NCBI GenBank assembly: GCA_955652455.1
Contig: CATPBU010000041.1
Coordinates: 1 to 15,208, forward strand
Direction of reading: 5' to 3'
DNA: 15,208 nucleotides
From: Candidatus Dormiibacterota bacterium
GTDB taxonomy: Bacteria > Chloroflexota > Dormibacteria > UBA8260
The translations under genes and the position numbers were made by a program. Shown piece by piece: positions 4,705 through 12,170 of this stretch. Position 1 is the stretch's first letter. Each line of letters begins with the position of its first letter. The notes beneath the pieces were generated by a model. It had not been told where the DNA came from. It ran no database searches and was given only the letters and a program-made list of their open reading frames with translations.

Positions 4705-7137
4705 TCACACCCGGCGGATCAGGTCACGCTCCATCGCCTCCCGCGCCTGCCGCACCCTGGCCAGCAAGGGGTGGTCGCGCAGCGCCTGCTCCATCTGGCG
4801 CAGCATCGAGTAGAGATTCTTCATCGCCTTGACGACGTCCCCGATGTCATTGGCTGCGGGTGTCTCGATATCGACGAGAGGGGTGCCCGACGCCCACTGG
4901 TGGGCGGCATTGATGTAGTCGAGCGAAAGCGGGCGCAATGTCTGGAGGCCGTGCTCGCGCTCGAGGGCGACCAGGCGGTGCAGCGAGCCTCGCAGCCGCC
5001 GGTACGCGACCTCGACCCGCGCGGTGGGGAAGTGGCGACGCGACGGCTGCGGCCGGTCGCGTCCCCGATCCTCGGCGACCAGGCTGACCAGCGCGGCGGC
5101 GAGTTCGGCGGGTTCGAGCGCCTCGAGGTGTCCGGAAACGATGGCGTCAGCGACCAGCAGCGCATTCTCGCCGAACAGCGATGCCGCCAGCAGCCCGAGC
5201 TGGTTGGGGGCATCTGCCTCGAGAAAGCCGGCGTCGTGGAGGACGTTGCGCAGGGCGTGGAACTCACGCCGGTAGCGATGGCGCGCCCACTCGAGCTCGG
5301 CCTCGCCGCCGTCGAGCGTCTCCTCGAGCCCGCGCATCTCGAACCTGTGGGCGCGATGCTCTCCCAGGAACGGACAGCTGCGGCAGGGTGAGTTGTTGAG
5401 GCGCTGCTGTTTCTCGCGCAGCTCACGCCGCATCGCCTCGAAGCGTTGGCCCGGGTCAGCGCCCCGCCCGCTCGGCCGACCGCGCCGGGAATCGCGCCAG
5501 TGCTCGCGCTTGGCGCGGCGAACCGACGTCTGGAGCTCCTCGACCGAGTCGGTGAGGGCGAGGTGCGTCGTCAGCGTGCGCTCGGTGCAGGCAACCTTGG
5601 GGTGGCGGAACACCCGGCGGCGCAGGTCGGCAAGTTGTTCCTCGAGGTTCTTGCGCTTCTCGCTCCAGTGATCGGCGCGCTGCACGTTCTGATACTGGCC
5701 GAACGACTTGTCGAGCAGCTCCTCGGCTCGCTCCACCGTGCGTGTGCGGAGCAGGCTCAGCACCATCGTGTACGTGGGCGCGAACTTGCTGTCGACGCTC
5801 ATCTCGCCACCGATGGCGGCGTCGTAGATGTCACGGACGTCGACGTCCGGTTCCTTGAGGATGACGCCGTGGCCGACGGTGTCGATGCCGCGCCGCCCGG
5901 CCCGCCCCATCAGCTGGGTCAGCTCGCCCGCGGTAAGGGAGTGGAACCCGGTGCCGTCGAACTTGGTAAAGGACGACACCACGCACGCGCGCGCAGGCAT
6001 GTTGAGCCCCAGCGACAGCGTCTCAGTGGCGAACACCACCTTGACCAGCCCTTCGATGAACAGCCGCTCAACCGCCTCCTTCGCCGACGGCAGCATCCCC
6101 GCGTGGTGCATGGCGACCCCGTTGCGGAGAGCGTGGACGTCGATGGCCTGGCGGAAGACGCGGCGTTCGTCGCCGTCCTCGATGCGCTGCATCAACCGGC
6201 CGTAGCGGGCGTCGATCGCCTCCTTCTCGCGATCGCCGGTGAGGTCCAGACCGTGCACCACGCAGCGACTCAGCGCCTCCGCGCAGCCGCGTCGCGAGAA
6301 GATGAAATAGATGGCGGGGAGCATGGCGCGCCCGCGCAACTCCTCGATGACCCGGAAGAGGTCATTGTCAGGAGCGCGGCGCATGTAGCGGAACCGAGCC
6401 TCATGCATCGACTCGTTCTGAGCCATCTCGAGGGTACGGCGCGCGACCCTGCCGCGCGCGTCGAACAGCGGCTCCAGCCGGTTGCTGATGGCCAGCCACA
6501 TCTCCAGCGGCACCGGCCGTTCCGTCCGCACCACCGTGCCGATGTCGCCGCGCAGGCCGCACATCCAAGCTGCCACCTCCTCGACGTTGCTGATCGTTGC
6601 CGAGAGCCCGATCAGGCGGACGTGGGCGGGGGCCTCAATGATGATCTCCTCCCACACCGTGCCGCGAGGATGGTCGTCGATGTAATGCACCTCGTCGAGC
6701 ACGACGTCGGAGACGAGGTCGAGCCGGGCCGGCTCGTCGTAGAGGACGTTGCGCAGGATCTCGGTGGTCATGACCACCACGGTTGCGCCGTCGTTGATGG
6801 TGTGCTCGCCGGTGACCAGCCCGATGTTGGCAGCCCCGTAGCGTTGCGAGAGGTCGTGGAACTTCTGATTGCTGAGTGCCTTCAGGGGGGAGGTGTAGAT
6901 GACTCGCGCGTGCGCACGTCGCAGCTCCGGCGGCGCCAGAAGGCAACGCCACATCGGGTATTCGGCGACGAGCGTCTTGCCGCTGCTGGTCGGCGCGGCG
7001 ACGAGGACCCCTCTCGACCGCTCGAGCTTGTCGATCGCTTCACGTTGGAAGTGGTCGAGGGCGAACGGAAGCGAGGCCTCGAAGGCGCCGATCGCAGCCT
7101 CGATCTCATCGTCCGCCGCCTGCTGAGCTTGGGCCAT
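4705..7137 (-). CDS. helY: Ski2/Mtr4-like helicase of HelY type
   Basis: An 810-residue superfamily-2 RNA/DNA helicase. In order: FQREAI (30-35, Q-motif-like); Walker A APTSSGKT (48-55); motif Ia TSPLKALSNQ (82-91); DEVH box (148-151); SAT (179-181); YFIFSRRGC (277-285); HHAGMLP (344-350); FATETLSLGLNMPA (369-382); motif VI QLMGRAGRRG (408-417). A charged coiled-coil-like stretch (about 490-580) leads to CRSCPFLGEHRAH (585-597), a Cys/His segment typical of HelY proteins, and a C-terminal helical DSHCT-like region. Mycobacterial HelY is the nearest named group. Relatives unwind structured RNA for decay or processing. ATG 7137 has no Shine-Dalgarno sequence, but GATGAT lies 6 nt upstream. The gene lies 39 nt behind the DUF503 gene, so an operon is also possible. 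Confidence 0.9.
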   Translation of the reverse strand: MAQAQQAADDEIEAAIGAFEASLPFALDHFQREAIDKLERSRGVLVAAPTSSGKTLVAEYPMWRCLLAPPELRRAHARVIYTSPLKALSNQKFHDLSQRYGAANIGLVTGEHTINDGATVVVMTTEILRNVLYDEPARLDLVSDVVLDEVHYIDDHPRGTVWEEIIIEAPAHVRLIGLSATISNVEEVAAWMCGLRGDIGTVVRTERPVPLEMWLAISNRLEPLFDARGRVARRTLEMAQNESMHEARFRYMRRAPDNDLFRVIEELRGRAMLPAIYFIFSRRGCAEALSRCVVHGLDLTGDREKEAIDARYGRLMQRIEDGDERRVFRQAIDVHALRNGVAMHHAGMLPSAKEAVERLFIEGLVKVVFATETLSLGLNMPARACVVSSFTKFDGTGFHSLTAGELTQLMGRAGRRGIDTVGHGVILKEPDVDVRDIYDAAIGGEMSVDSKFAPTYTMVLSLLRTRTVERAEELLDKSFGQYQNVQRADHWSEKRKNLEEQLADLRRRVFRHPKVACTERTLTTHLALTDSVEELQTSVRRAKREHWRDSRRGRPSGRGADPGQRFEAMRRELREKQQRLNNSPCRSCPFLGEHRAHRFEMRGLEETLDGGEAELEWARHRYRREFHALRNVLHDAGFLEADAPNQLGLLAASLFGENALLVADAIVSGHLEALEPAELAAALVSLVAEDRGRDRPQPSRRHFPTARVEVAYRRLRGSLHRLVALEREHGLQTLRPLSLDYINAAHQWASGTPLVDIETPAANDIGDVVKAMKNLYSMLRQMEQALRDHPLLARVRQAREAMERDLIRRV

Positions 7138-7176
7138 GCGTCAATCATCGGCGAGCAGCCCTCCGGCCGCGTCCTC

Positions 7177-7464
7177 CTAGAGGTGGACCAGCTCGAAGCG
7201 CGAGTTGCTGACCAGGCCGTCAGCGTCGTTCTCGACGTAGGCGAGCACCTTCTGGCACACCTCGTCGGCGTGCCGGGCGTTGTTGCTGACGCACGCCACC
7301 CCGATCACGGCGCTCTGCCACGCGTCCTGGTGACCCACCTCGGCGACGGCGACGGCGAAGGTCTGGCGCACGCGGCTGGTGATTGAGCGGACCACCATTC
7401 GCTTGTCCTTGAGCGACTGGCTGTCCGGGACCATGACCGTGATCTGCAGCGTGCCAATAACCAT
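7177..7464 (-). CDS. DUF503 (YlxP-like) family protein
   Basis: A 95-residue small alpha/beta protein. MVIGTLQITVMVPDSQSLKDKR at the N terminus, followed by VVRSITSRVRQTFAVAVAEV and a final SRFELVHL-type strand, is the DUF503 signature. The family is widespread, and in Bacillus ylxP lies in the nusA-infB-rbfA region, but its molecular function is not settled. I chose ATG 7464 because the domain begins there and AGAGG lies about 6 nt upstream. The frame extends further 5', but that extension lacks family similarity. It is co-directional with the helicase (39-nt gap) and divergent from the acyl-CoA synthetase gene. Confidence 0.8.
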   Translation of the reverse strand: MVIGTLQITVMVPDSQSLKDKRMVVRSITSRVRQTFAVAVAEVGHQDAWQSAVIGVACVSNNARHADEVCQKVLAYVENDADGLVSNSRFELVHL

Positions 7465-7547
7465 GTCGACCTCTGTGCTGAGCGACCCGGCGGCGAGCTC
7501 GGCTCCGACCGACCCTCTTCGCGAGGTTGTGTCATTCTGTCGCGTCG

Positions 7548-9392
7548 ATGACCAGCGAAGCGACAGAAGTGCTCGATGCACCCACGCCGAGCGCAGAGCC
7601 GCAGACGCTCGTCCATCACCTGCTCTCACAGATCCGTCGCCGCGCCGATGCGCCAGCCATCTACACGCGCAGCGGCGGGCGCTGGTTGCCGATCACGTGG
7701 AGCCAGTTCGGTGAGGGTGCGCGCCGGATCGCCTCGTACCTGATCGAGGAGGGCGGCAGACCCGGCGACCACGTCGGCATCTGGGCCGGCAACAGGGCCG
7801 AGTGGCACACAGCCGATGCCGCGATCCTGCTCATCCGTGGCTGCCCGGTGCCCGTCTACCAGACGTTGAGCGCCGCGCAGGCTCAGTACGTGCTCAACCA
7901 TTCAGAGACGCGCGTCGTGTTCGTGGAGAACGAGGCGATCCTCGCGCGCGTGCTCGAGGAGCGAGATCAACTCCGGCACCTCCGCAGAGTGGTGGTGATG
8001 GAGGGCGTCGACGAACCATCGCCCGACGGATTCGTGGTGCCCTGGCGGCAGGCGCTGGCCACCGGCCAGGAGTCACTGGCGCGGAACGGGTCCGAGATCG
8101 ACGTGCGCGCCTCCCAGACGCAGATGGATGACGTGGTCACCCTCATCTACACCAGCGGGACGACGGGTCCACCGAAGGCGGTGATGCTGACCCACCACAA
8201 CATCGCCGCGTCGGCGCGGGGTCTGGCTGAGTTCGTCGACGTTGGTCCGGAGGATCGGGTGCTCAGCTATCTGCCGCTGGCTCACATCGCCGAGCGCATG
8301 GTCAGCGAGTTCCGCTCCTACCGCTACGGCAACGCGACGTGGTTCCTCGACGGGCTCACCAACCTCGGCGCCCGGCTTCGCGAGGTGCGTCCCACCCACT
8401 TCTTCGGCGTCCCGCGGGTGTGGGAGAAGATGGCCGCCCAGGTCAAGAAGCAGATCGCCGCCAGCCCGCCGCACAAACGTGCGCTGGCGCAGTGGGCGAT
8501 CAGCACCGGGCGGCGCGCTTCCGACCGCAGGGAGCGGGGTGAGCGCGTCCCGGCCGGCCTGCAGCGCCGGCTCAACCTCGCCGACAGGCTCGTCCTCGCC
8601 AAGCTCCGCGCCGCCCTGGGATTCGACGACGTCCGCATCCTCGCCTCCGGTGCGGCCCCGATCGACCCAGAGGTGCTGCGTTTCTTCCGTTCGGTGGGCC
8701 TCGAGATCTGCGAGGTCTACGGGCAGAGCGAGAACACGGGCTCGACGAGCGTCAACCGCCCCGGGCGCTCGCGGATCGGCACCGTCGGCGAGGTCTACCC
8801 GGGGAACGAGGTCCGCATCGCCGAGGATGGCGAGATCCTGGTCCGGGGCGGGGTTGTCTTCCCCGGCTACCTGCACAACCCCGAGGCGACCGCGGCCACG
8901 CTCGTCGATGGGTGGCTGCAGACGGGGGACGTCGGCGAGTTCGATACCGACGGTTACCTGCGCATCACAGACCGCAAGAAGGACCTGATCATCACCGCCG
9001 GGGGCAAGAACATCTCGCCCGGGAACATCGAGAACGCGCTCGTGTCTCATTCCCTGGTCAGCCATGCCGTTGCGATCGGCGATCGCCGCCCCTACATGAC
9101 GGCGCTGGTGACCCTCGACCCCGAGGAGGCACCGGCGATCGCCGCCCAGCGCGGCTGGCCGACCGACATGCGAGCGCTGGCCGAGAATCCCGCATGCCGG
9201 GCGGAGCTGCAGAGCCACGTCGACGCCGTCAACGCCAGGCTGAGCACCGTCGAGCAGGTGAAGCGGTTCGCCATCATCCCCAATGACTTCACCATCGACG
9301 AGGAGCTGACCCCGACGATGAAGGTGAAGCGCAAGGTCGTCACCGAGAAGTACGCCGACGACATCGACGCCCTCTACAGCCGCCGCGACTGA
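7548..9392 (+). CDS. Long-chain acyl-CoA synthetase (AMP-forming)
   Basis: A 614-residue member of the ANL adenylating superfamily. It activates fatty acids with ATP and transfers them to CoA, at the cytoplasmic face of the membrane. Motifs: P-loop-like YTSGTTGPPKAVMLTH (about 201-216), YLPLAHIAER (about 242-251), VYGQSENTG (about 388-396), GWLQTGD (about 456-462) followed by DRKKDLIITAGGKNISP, and the C-terminal catalytic-lysine region ELTPTMKVKRK (about 585-595). Length and motifs fit FadD15/FACS-type long-chain ligases. ATG 7548 is preferred to the in-frame TTG 7527, which abuts its only upstream GAGG. No other fatty-acid gene is adjacent, so the substrate cannot be refined. The stop is 12 nt from the convergent transporter stop, with no terminator between. 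Confidence 0.9.
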   Translation: MTSEATEVLDAPTPSAEPQTLVHHLLSQIRRRADAPAIYTRSGGRWLPITWSQFGEGARRIASYLIEEGGRPGDHVGIWAGNRAEWHTADAAILLIRGCPVPVYQTLSAAQAQYVLNHSETRVVFVENEAILARVLEERDQLRHLRRVVVMEGVDEPSPDGFVVPWRQALATGQESLARNGSEIDVRASQTQMDDVVTLIYTSGTTGPPKAVMLTHHNIAASARGLAEFVDVGPEDRVLSYLPLAHIAERMVSEFRSYRYGNATWFLDGLTNLGARLREVRPTHFFGVPRVWEKMAAQVKKQIAASPPHKRALAQWAISTGRRASDRRERGERVPAGLQRRLNLADRLVLAKLRAALGFDDVRILASGAAPIDPEVLRFFRSVGLEICEVYGQSENTGSTSVNRPGRSRIGTVGEVYPGNEVRIAEDGEILVRGGVVFPGYLHNPEATAATLVDGWLQTGDVGEFDTDGYLRITDRKKDLIITAGGKNISPGNIENALVSHSLVSHAVAIGDRRPYMTALVTLDPEEAPAIAAQRGWPTDMRALAENPACRAELQSHVDAVNARLSTVEQVKRFAIIPNDFTIDEELTPTMKVKRKVVTEKYADDIDALYSRRD

Positions 9393-9404
9393 TCGATCTC
9401 CGGG

Positions 9405-10832
9405 TCAAGCGGCGTTGGGCACCGGCTCGGCCCTCGCCGAGGTGTCCTCCACCGCAGCCATCCGCCGCCGGCGCATGCCCGGCACCGCCAGGGCCGCGAT
9501 CGCGCCCGCGCCCAGCACCGCCGCCCCGACGACGACGGCGGGCCGCAGTCCGGCTACGAAGGTTGCCGGGGTGGCGTAGCCACCGGCTGCAGTGAAAACC
9601 GAGGCGAGCACGGCGATCCCGAGCACCCCACCGAGCTCGCGGATTGCGTTGGTTGCGCCCGAGGCCTGGCCTGCCTCACTCGGTCGAACCGCCGACAGCA
9701 CGGCGTTCGCCGCGGGGGCGAACACCATGGCCATGCCCGCACCGGCAAGGATGAAGGGGCCGATCACCGAGGTGTAAGGGGTCCCTGGCGCCAGCACCGT
9801 CACCAGCCAGGCCAGCGCTCCGGACTGCAGCGCGAGTCCGGAGAACATGAACGGCCGGCTGCCGATGCGATCGGAGAGAATGCCCGCGATCGGCGCCACG
9901 ACGATCGGCATCGCGGTCCAGGGTAGGGTGCGCAACCCGGCCTGCAGTGGCGAGTAGTGCTGCACGATCTGGAAGAACTGCGCCAGCAGGAAGATCGACC
10001 CGAACATCCCGAAGTACATGGCCAGCGAGACGGCGTTGGTTGCGCTGAACGCGCGGCTGCGGAAGAACCGCAGGGGCAGCATCGGCGAGGACGCGCGTGT
10101 CTCCCAGGCTCCGAACGCAGCCAGCAGCACGGCGCCGCCGAGGAGTGCGGTGAGAACCGTCGTGCTGGTCCAGCCGAGCGCGTTCGCGCGCACCAGCCCG
10201 AACACCACGCCGAAGAGGCCGCCGCTGGCGAGGAGAAGGCCGGGAAGATCGACCCGGCCGGCCGGGCCGAAGCTCTCCGAGAGGCGGAGGCGGGCCAGCG
10301 GGGCCACGGCCAGGCCGATGGGCACGTTGAGCCAGAAGATCCAGTGCCAGGAGATGCCGTCGACGACCGCTCCGCCGATCACCGGCCCCAGGGCGACGCC
10401 CAGCCCGCTGATGCCCGACCAGATGCCGAGCGCCACGCCACGGCGTCCCGCCGGGAAGGCTTCGGACAGCAGGGTCAATGTCAGGGGGGTCACCAGCGCG
10501 CCACCAGCGCCCTGGAGCGCTCGCGCCCCGATCAGGGCGCCGATGCTCGGGGCCAGGGCCGCGGCGGCCGAGCCGAGGGTGAAGACCGCCAGTCCAAGGC
10601 TGAACATGCGCCGCCGGCCGAATCGGTCCCCCAGGGCTGCACCGGTGAGCAGCAGCACCGCAAAGCTCAATGTGTACGCGTTCACGGTCCACTCGAGGCT
10701 GTCGATACCGCCGCCGAGGTCACGATGGATGCTCGGCAACGCGGTGGTGACCACTAGATTGTCGAGGGTCACCATGAACAGCGCCGCCGAGACGAGCGCC
10801 AGTGTCCAGCCGGTGCGACGTGCGGTGGTCAT
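9405..10832 (-). CDS. DHA2-type MFS multidrug efflux transporter
   Basis: A 475-residue integral membrane protein with about 14 hydrophobic segments, typical of the EmrB/QacA (DHA2) group of proton-driven drug exporters. TM1 carries motif D1-like LDNLVVTTALPSI (about 23-35). The TM2-3 loop has motif A GDRFGRRRMF (about 68-77). TM5 has motif C-like GLGVALGPVIGG, followed by WIFWLNVPIGL. The C terminus is a cytosolic charged tail (RRRRMAAVED and beyond). The start is ATG 10832, with AAGGAG 6 nt upstream. It lies 48 nt downstream of its tetR-type neighbour, with an operator copy in the gap at 10843-10860, so induction by a TetR ligand is likely. The natural substrate is unknown. Confidence 0.9.
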   Translation of the reverse strand: MTTARRTGWTLALVSAALFMVTLDNLVVTTALPSIHRDLGGGIDSLEWTVNAYTLSFAVLLLTGAALGDRFGRRRMFSLGLAVFTLGSAAAALAPSIGALIGARALQGAGGALVTPLTLTLLSEAFPAGRRGVALGIWSGISGLGVALGPVIGGAVVDGISWHWIFWLNVPIGLAVAPLARLRLSESFGPAGRVDLPGLLLASGGLFGVVFGLVRANALGWTSTTVLTALLGGAVLLAAFGAWETRASSPMLPLRFFRSRAFSATNAVSLAMYFGMFGSIFLLAQFFQIVQHYSPLQAGLRTLPWTAMPIVVAPIAGILSDRIGSRPFMFSGLALQSGALAWLVTVLAPGTPYTSVIGPFILAGAGMAMVFAPAANAVLSAVRPSEAGQASGATNAIRELGGVLGIAVLASVFTAAGGYATPATFVAGLRPAVVVGAAVLGAGAIAALAVPGMRRRRMAAVEDTSARAEPVPNAA

Positions 10833-10842
10833 CGCATTCTCC

Positions 10843-10860
10843 TTATTGATGAACCGATCA
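10843..10860 (-). promoter_or_regulatory. TetR operator copy 2, before the transporter
   Basis: TTATTGATGAACCGATCA (plus-strand reading) matches 16 of 18 positions of the copy at 11455-11472, differing only in the two central bases. The core TGAT-N6-ATCA is an inverted repeat, as expected for a dimeric regulator. It lies 10 nt before the transporter ATG and overlaps its Shine-Dalgarno region, where a bound repressor would block transcription. Confidence 0.7.
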
Positions 10861-10880
10861 GTTGTTGCGACAAAAATTTT

Positions 10881-11444
10881 TTACGCCGGAGGCGGGGGAA
10901 CGGCGTGAACCGACGCCTCAAAGAGTGGCGCGCAGATCTCCTGCAGCCCGAGAGAGGTGGTGACATTGGCCAGCATGCCGCAGGCAAAGAAGAGCGAGAC
11001 CTGCAGCGGCGCCGCGCCCGACATTCGCACCACCTCGTCGTACAGGTGGCGGTAGCCGCGCGCCGCGTGGGCCTGGATAACCGGGTCTCCGGTTGCGTAC
11101 GTCTGCAGCTGGACCAGGAGCGCATACCGATCGGCGATCAGCGTCGGGTAGACCCCACCCATGCGCGCGAGCTTCACGTCGGGCGTGCCGCCGGCCCGTG
11201 CGGCCGCCTCGAAGGCGCGATGGATGCGGTCGACCACGTGGTCGTGGACTGCGATGAAGAGATCCTGTTTGCTGGGGAAGAGCGCGTAGATGTAGGGCTG
11301 CGAGATGCCGGCGCGGCGGGCGATCGCAGCCGTGCTTGCGGCTTGGTAGCCCTGCTCCGCGAACTCGTGGACTGCGGCTGCGATCACCTGATCGCGCCGC
11401 TCGTCGGCGGTCATCCGGGTGCGAGGGGCGATGGCTGTGTTCAT
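10881..11444 (-). CDS. TetR/AcrR-family regulator of the efflux pump
   Basis: A 187-residue one-component repressor. The N-terminal helix-turn-helix domain is clear: RRDQVIAAAVHEFAEQGYQA (about 15-34), STAAIARRAGISQPYIYALF (about 36-55), PSKQDLF. The remaining roughly 125 residues form the ligand-binding and dimerisation region, with a Pro-rich end (PPPPA). I chose ATG 11444 because the upstream extension of the frame runs through the promoter and operator. The promoter TTGACA-N18-AATAAT ends 9 nt before the ATG, so the mRNA is almost leaderless. Operator copies before both this gene and the transporter suggest autorepression and pump control. The ligand is unknown. Confidence 0.88.
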   Translation of the reverse strand: MNTAIAPRTRMTADERRDQVIAAAVHEFAEQGYQAASTAAIARRAGISQPYIYALFPSKQDLFIAVHDHVVDRIHRAFEAAARAGGTPDVKLARMGGVYPTLIADRYALLVQLQTYATGDPVIQAHAARGYRHLYDEVVRMSGAAPLQVSLFFACGMLANVTTSLGLQEICAPLFEASVHAVPPPPA

Positions 11445-11453
11445 GCTGCCTAG

Positions 11454-11483
11454 ATTATTGATTGACCGATCACAACATGTCAA
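11454..11483 (-). promoter_or_regulatory. Strong tetR promoter TTGACA-N18-AATAAT
   Basis: On the minus strand TTGACA (11483-11478, perfect) and AATAAT (11459-11454, 5 of 6) are 18 nt apart. The -35 box overlaps the TGA stop of the upstream YdeI-like gene, and the operator fills the spacer. Confidence 0.7.
11455..11472 (-). promoter_or_regulatory. TetR operator copy 1, inside the tetR promoter
   Basis: TTATTGATTGACCGATCA (plus-strand reading) contains the inverted repeat TGAT-N6-ATCA. It lies between and over the -35 and -10 boxes of the tetR promoter, and a near-identical copy is at 10843-10860. This is the arrangement expected for autorepression. Confidence 0.75.
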
Positions 11484-11845
11484 GCTGGTCCTGCGCCAAG
11501 CTCGGCGCGCAGGTCAGGCGGCAGCGCCGCCATGCCGGCCACGGTCATCCGCGACGACCTGAACAGACGGCGGGCGCGCTCGCGATTGCCCTCGGTCCAG
11601 TTGCTCTTGGGTCGTCGCGGCGTCCAGCGGACCAGGTAATGGGCATCGTCGAGCCGCCGCACCAGTCCATCGATCCAGCCGAAGCATGTCGCCTCGTCGA
11701 GCGCGTCGTTGTAGTCGAGGGTCCCGTGAGCCGGACCCTTGCGGTCGTTGACCACCCAGATCTCACGACGGTCGGCGTGGTGGTTGGCGAGCCACTCGCG
11801 CCACTGGGCGGCCGACTCGACCCTGATGGTCTCGCCGACATCCAC
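11480..11845 (-). CDS. Short YdeI/OmpD-associated family protein
   Basis: A 121-residue protein with the N-terminal YdeI-type domain: SAAQWREWLANHH (about 11-23), EIWVVNDRKG (about 28-37), YNDALDEATCFGWIDGLVRR (about 45-64), and RWTPRRPKSNWTEGNRERAR (about 73-92). The family's function is not firmly known; some members are linked to stress or peptide resistance. Full-length relatives are about 190 residues with a C-terminal domain. This one stops shortly after the helix RMTVAGMAALP, so it is a short form. The only start in frame is GTG 11845, and its upstream GAAGG abuts it, so the start is weakly supported. It follows the parA partner gene by 31 nt, and its stop overlaps the tetR -35 box. 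Confidence 0.75.
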   Translation of the reverse strand: MDVGETIRVESAAQWREWLANHHADRREIWVVNDRKGPAHGTLDYNDALDEATCFGWIDGLVRRLDDAHYLVRWTPRRPKSNWTEGNRERARRLFRSSRMTVAGMAALPPDLRAELGAGPA

Positions 11846-11876
11846 CTTCGAGCAGCGCCCGCTACCGGCGCCGACG

Positions 11877-12170
11877 TCACAGGTTGTTGAGCAGCTTGGC
11901 GCGGAGCGCCTCGAGTTGCTCGAACCGTTCCATGGACGGTCGTCCGCTCTGCTGATGGGGGAATTTGAGGTGCTGGACCGCGTCGGCCAGCAGCTCGATC
12001 TCCTCGTTGCTGAGCCGGACAGAACGCTGGTCGTGTCCCGGCGACGAGGGCACCGGTCGGGGTTCGGCAGGCACGTCGACCGCCATGACCTCCTGGTTGG
12101 CCGGCGCTGCGTCGGTGGTCCGGAAGAGTTCCTCCGACCCGCGCAGCTGGGCGCGGCGGAACCCCTTCAT
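11877..12170 (-). CDS. Small ParA-coupled protein, possible adapter
   Basis: Predicted 97 residues from ATG 12170 (TGATG overlap with the parA stop); GTG 12173 would add one residue and give a GTGA overlap. Either way translation is coupled to parA. The N terminus is basic (MKGFRRAQLRGSEELFRT), residues about 20-50 are Pro/Ala-rich and probably disordered, and the C-terminal 45 residues look like two amphipathic helices (LSNEEIELLADAVQHLKF and RFEQLEALRAKLLNNL). It is not a ParB: there is no HTH and no CTPase motif. The layout recalls ParA partners, where a short basic N-terminal peptide stimulates ParA ATPase and a C-terminal region dimerises or binds cargo. That role is inference, and I recognise no named family. 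Confidence 0.7.
   Translation of the reverse strand: MKGFRRAQLRGSEELFRTTDAAPANQEVMAVDVPAEPRPVPSSPGHDQRSVRLSNEEIELLADAVQHLKFPHQQSGRPSMERFEQLEALRAKLLNNL

Noticed and set aside
5446..7386. A 646-residue plus-strand open frame opposite the helicase
   Set aside because: It is antisense to a clear helicase with all motifs intact. Long opposite-strand frames are expected in GC-rich DNA, and its low-complexity composition has no recognisable domain.
8073..9218. A 381-residue minus-strand open frame opposite the acyl-CoA synthetase
   Set aside because: It is a shadow of a strongly supported gene and has no domain of its own.
10870..10882. A/T run between tetR and the transporter as a terminator
   Set aside because: AAAAATTTTTT has no GC-rich stem before it on either strand, and the two genes appear to form one unit.
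9957..10908. Two overlapping long plus-strand frames opposite the transporter
   Set aside because: They are antisense to a 14-helix transporter with family motifs, and their sequences are charged low-complexity strings.
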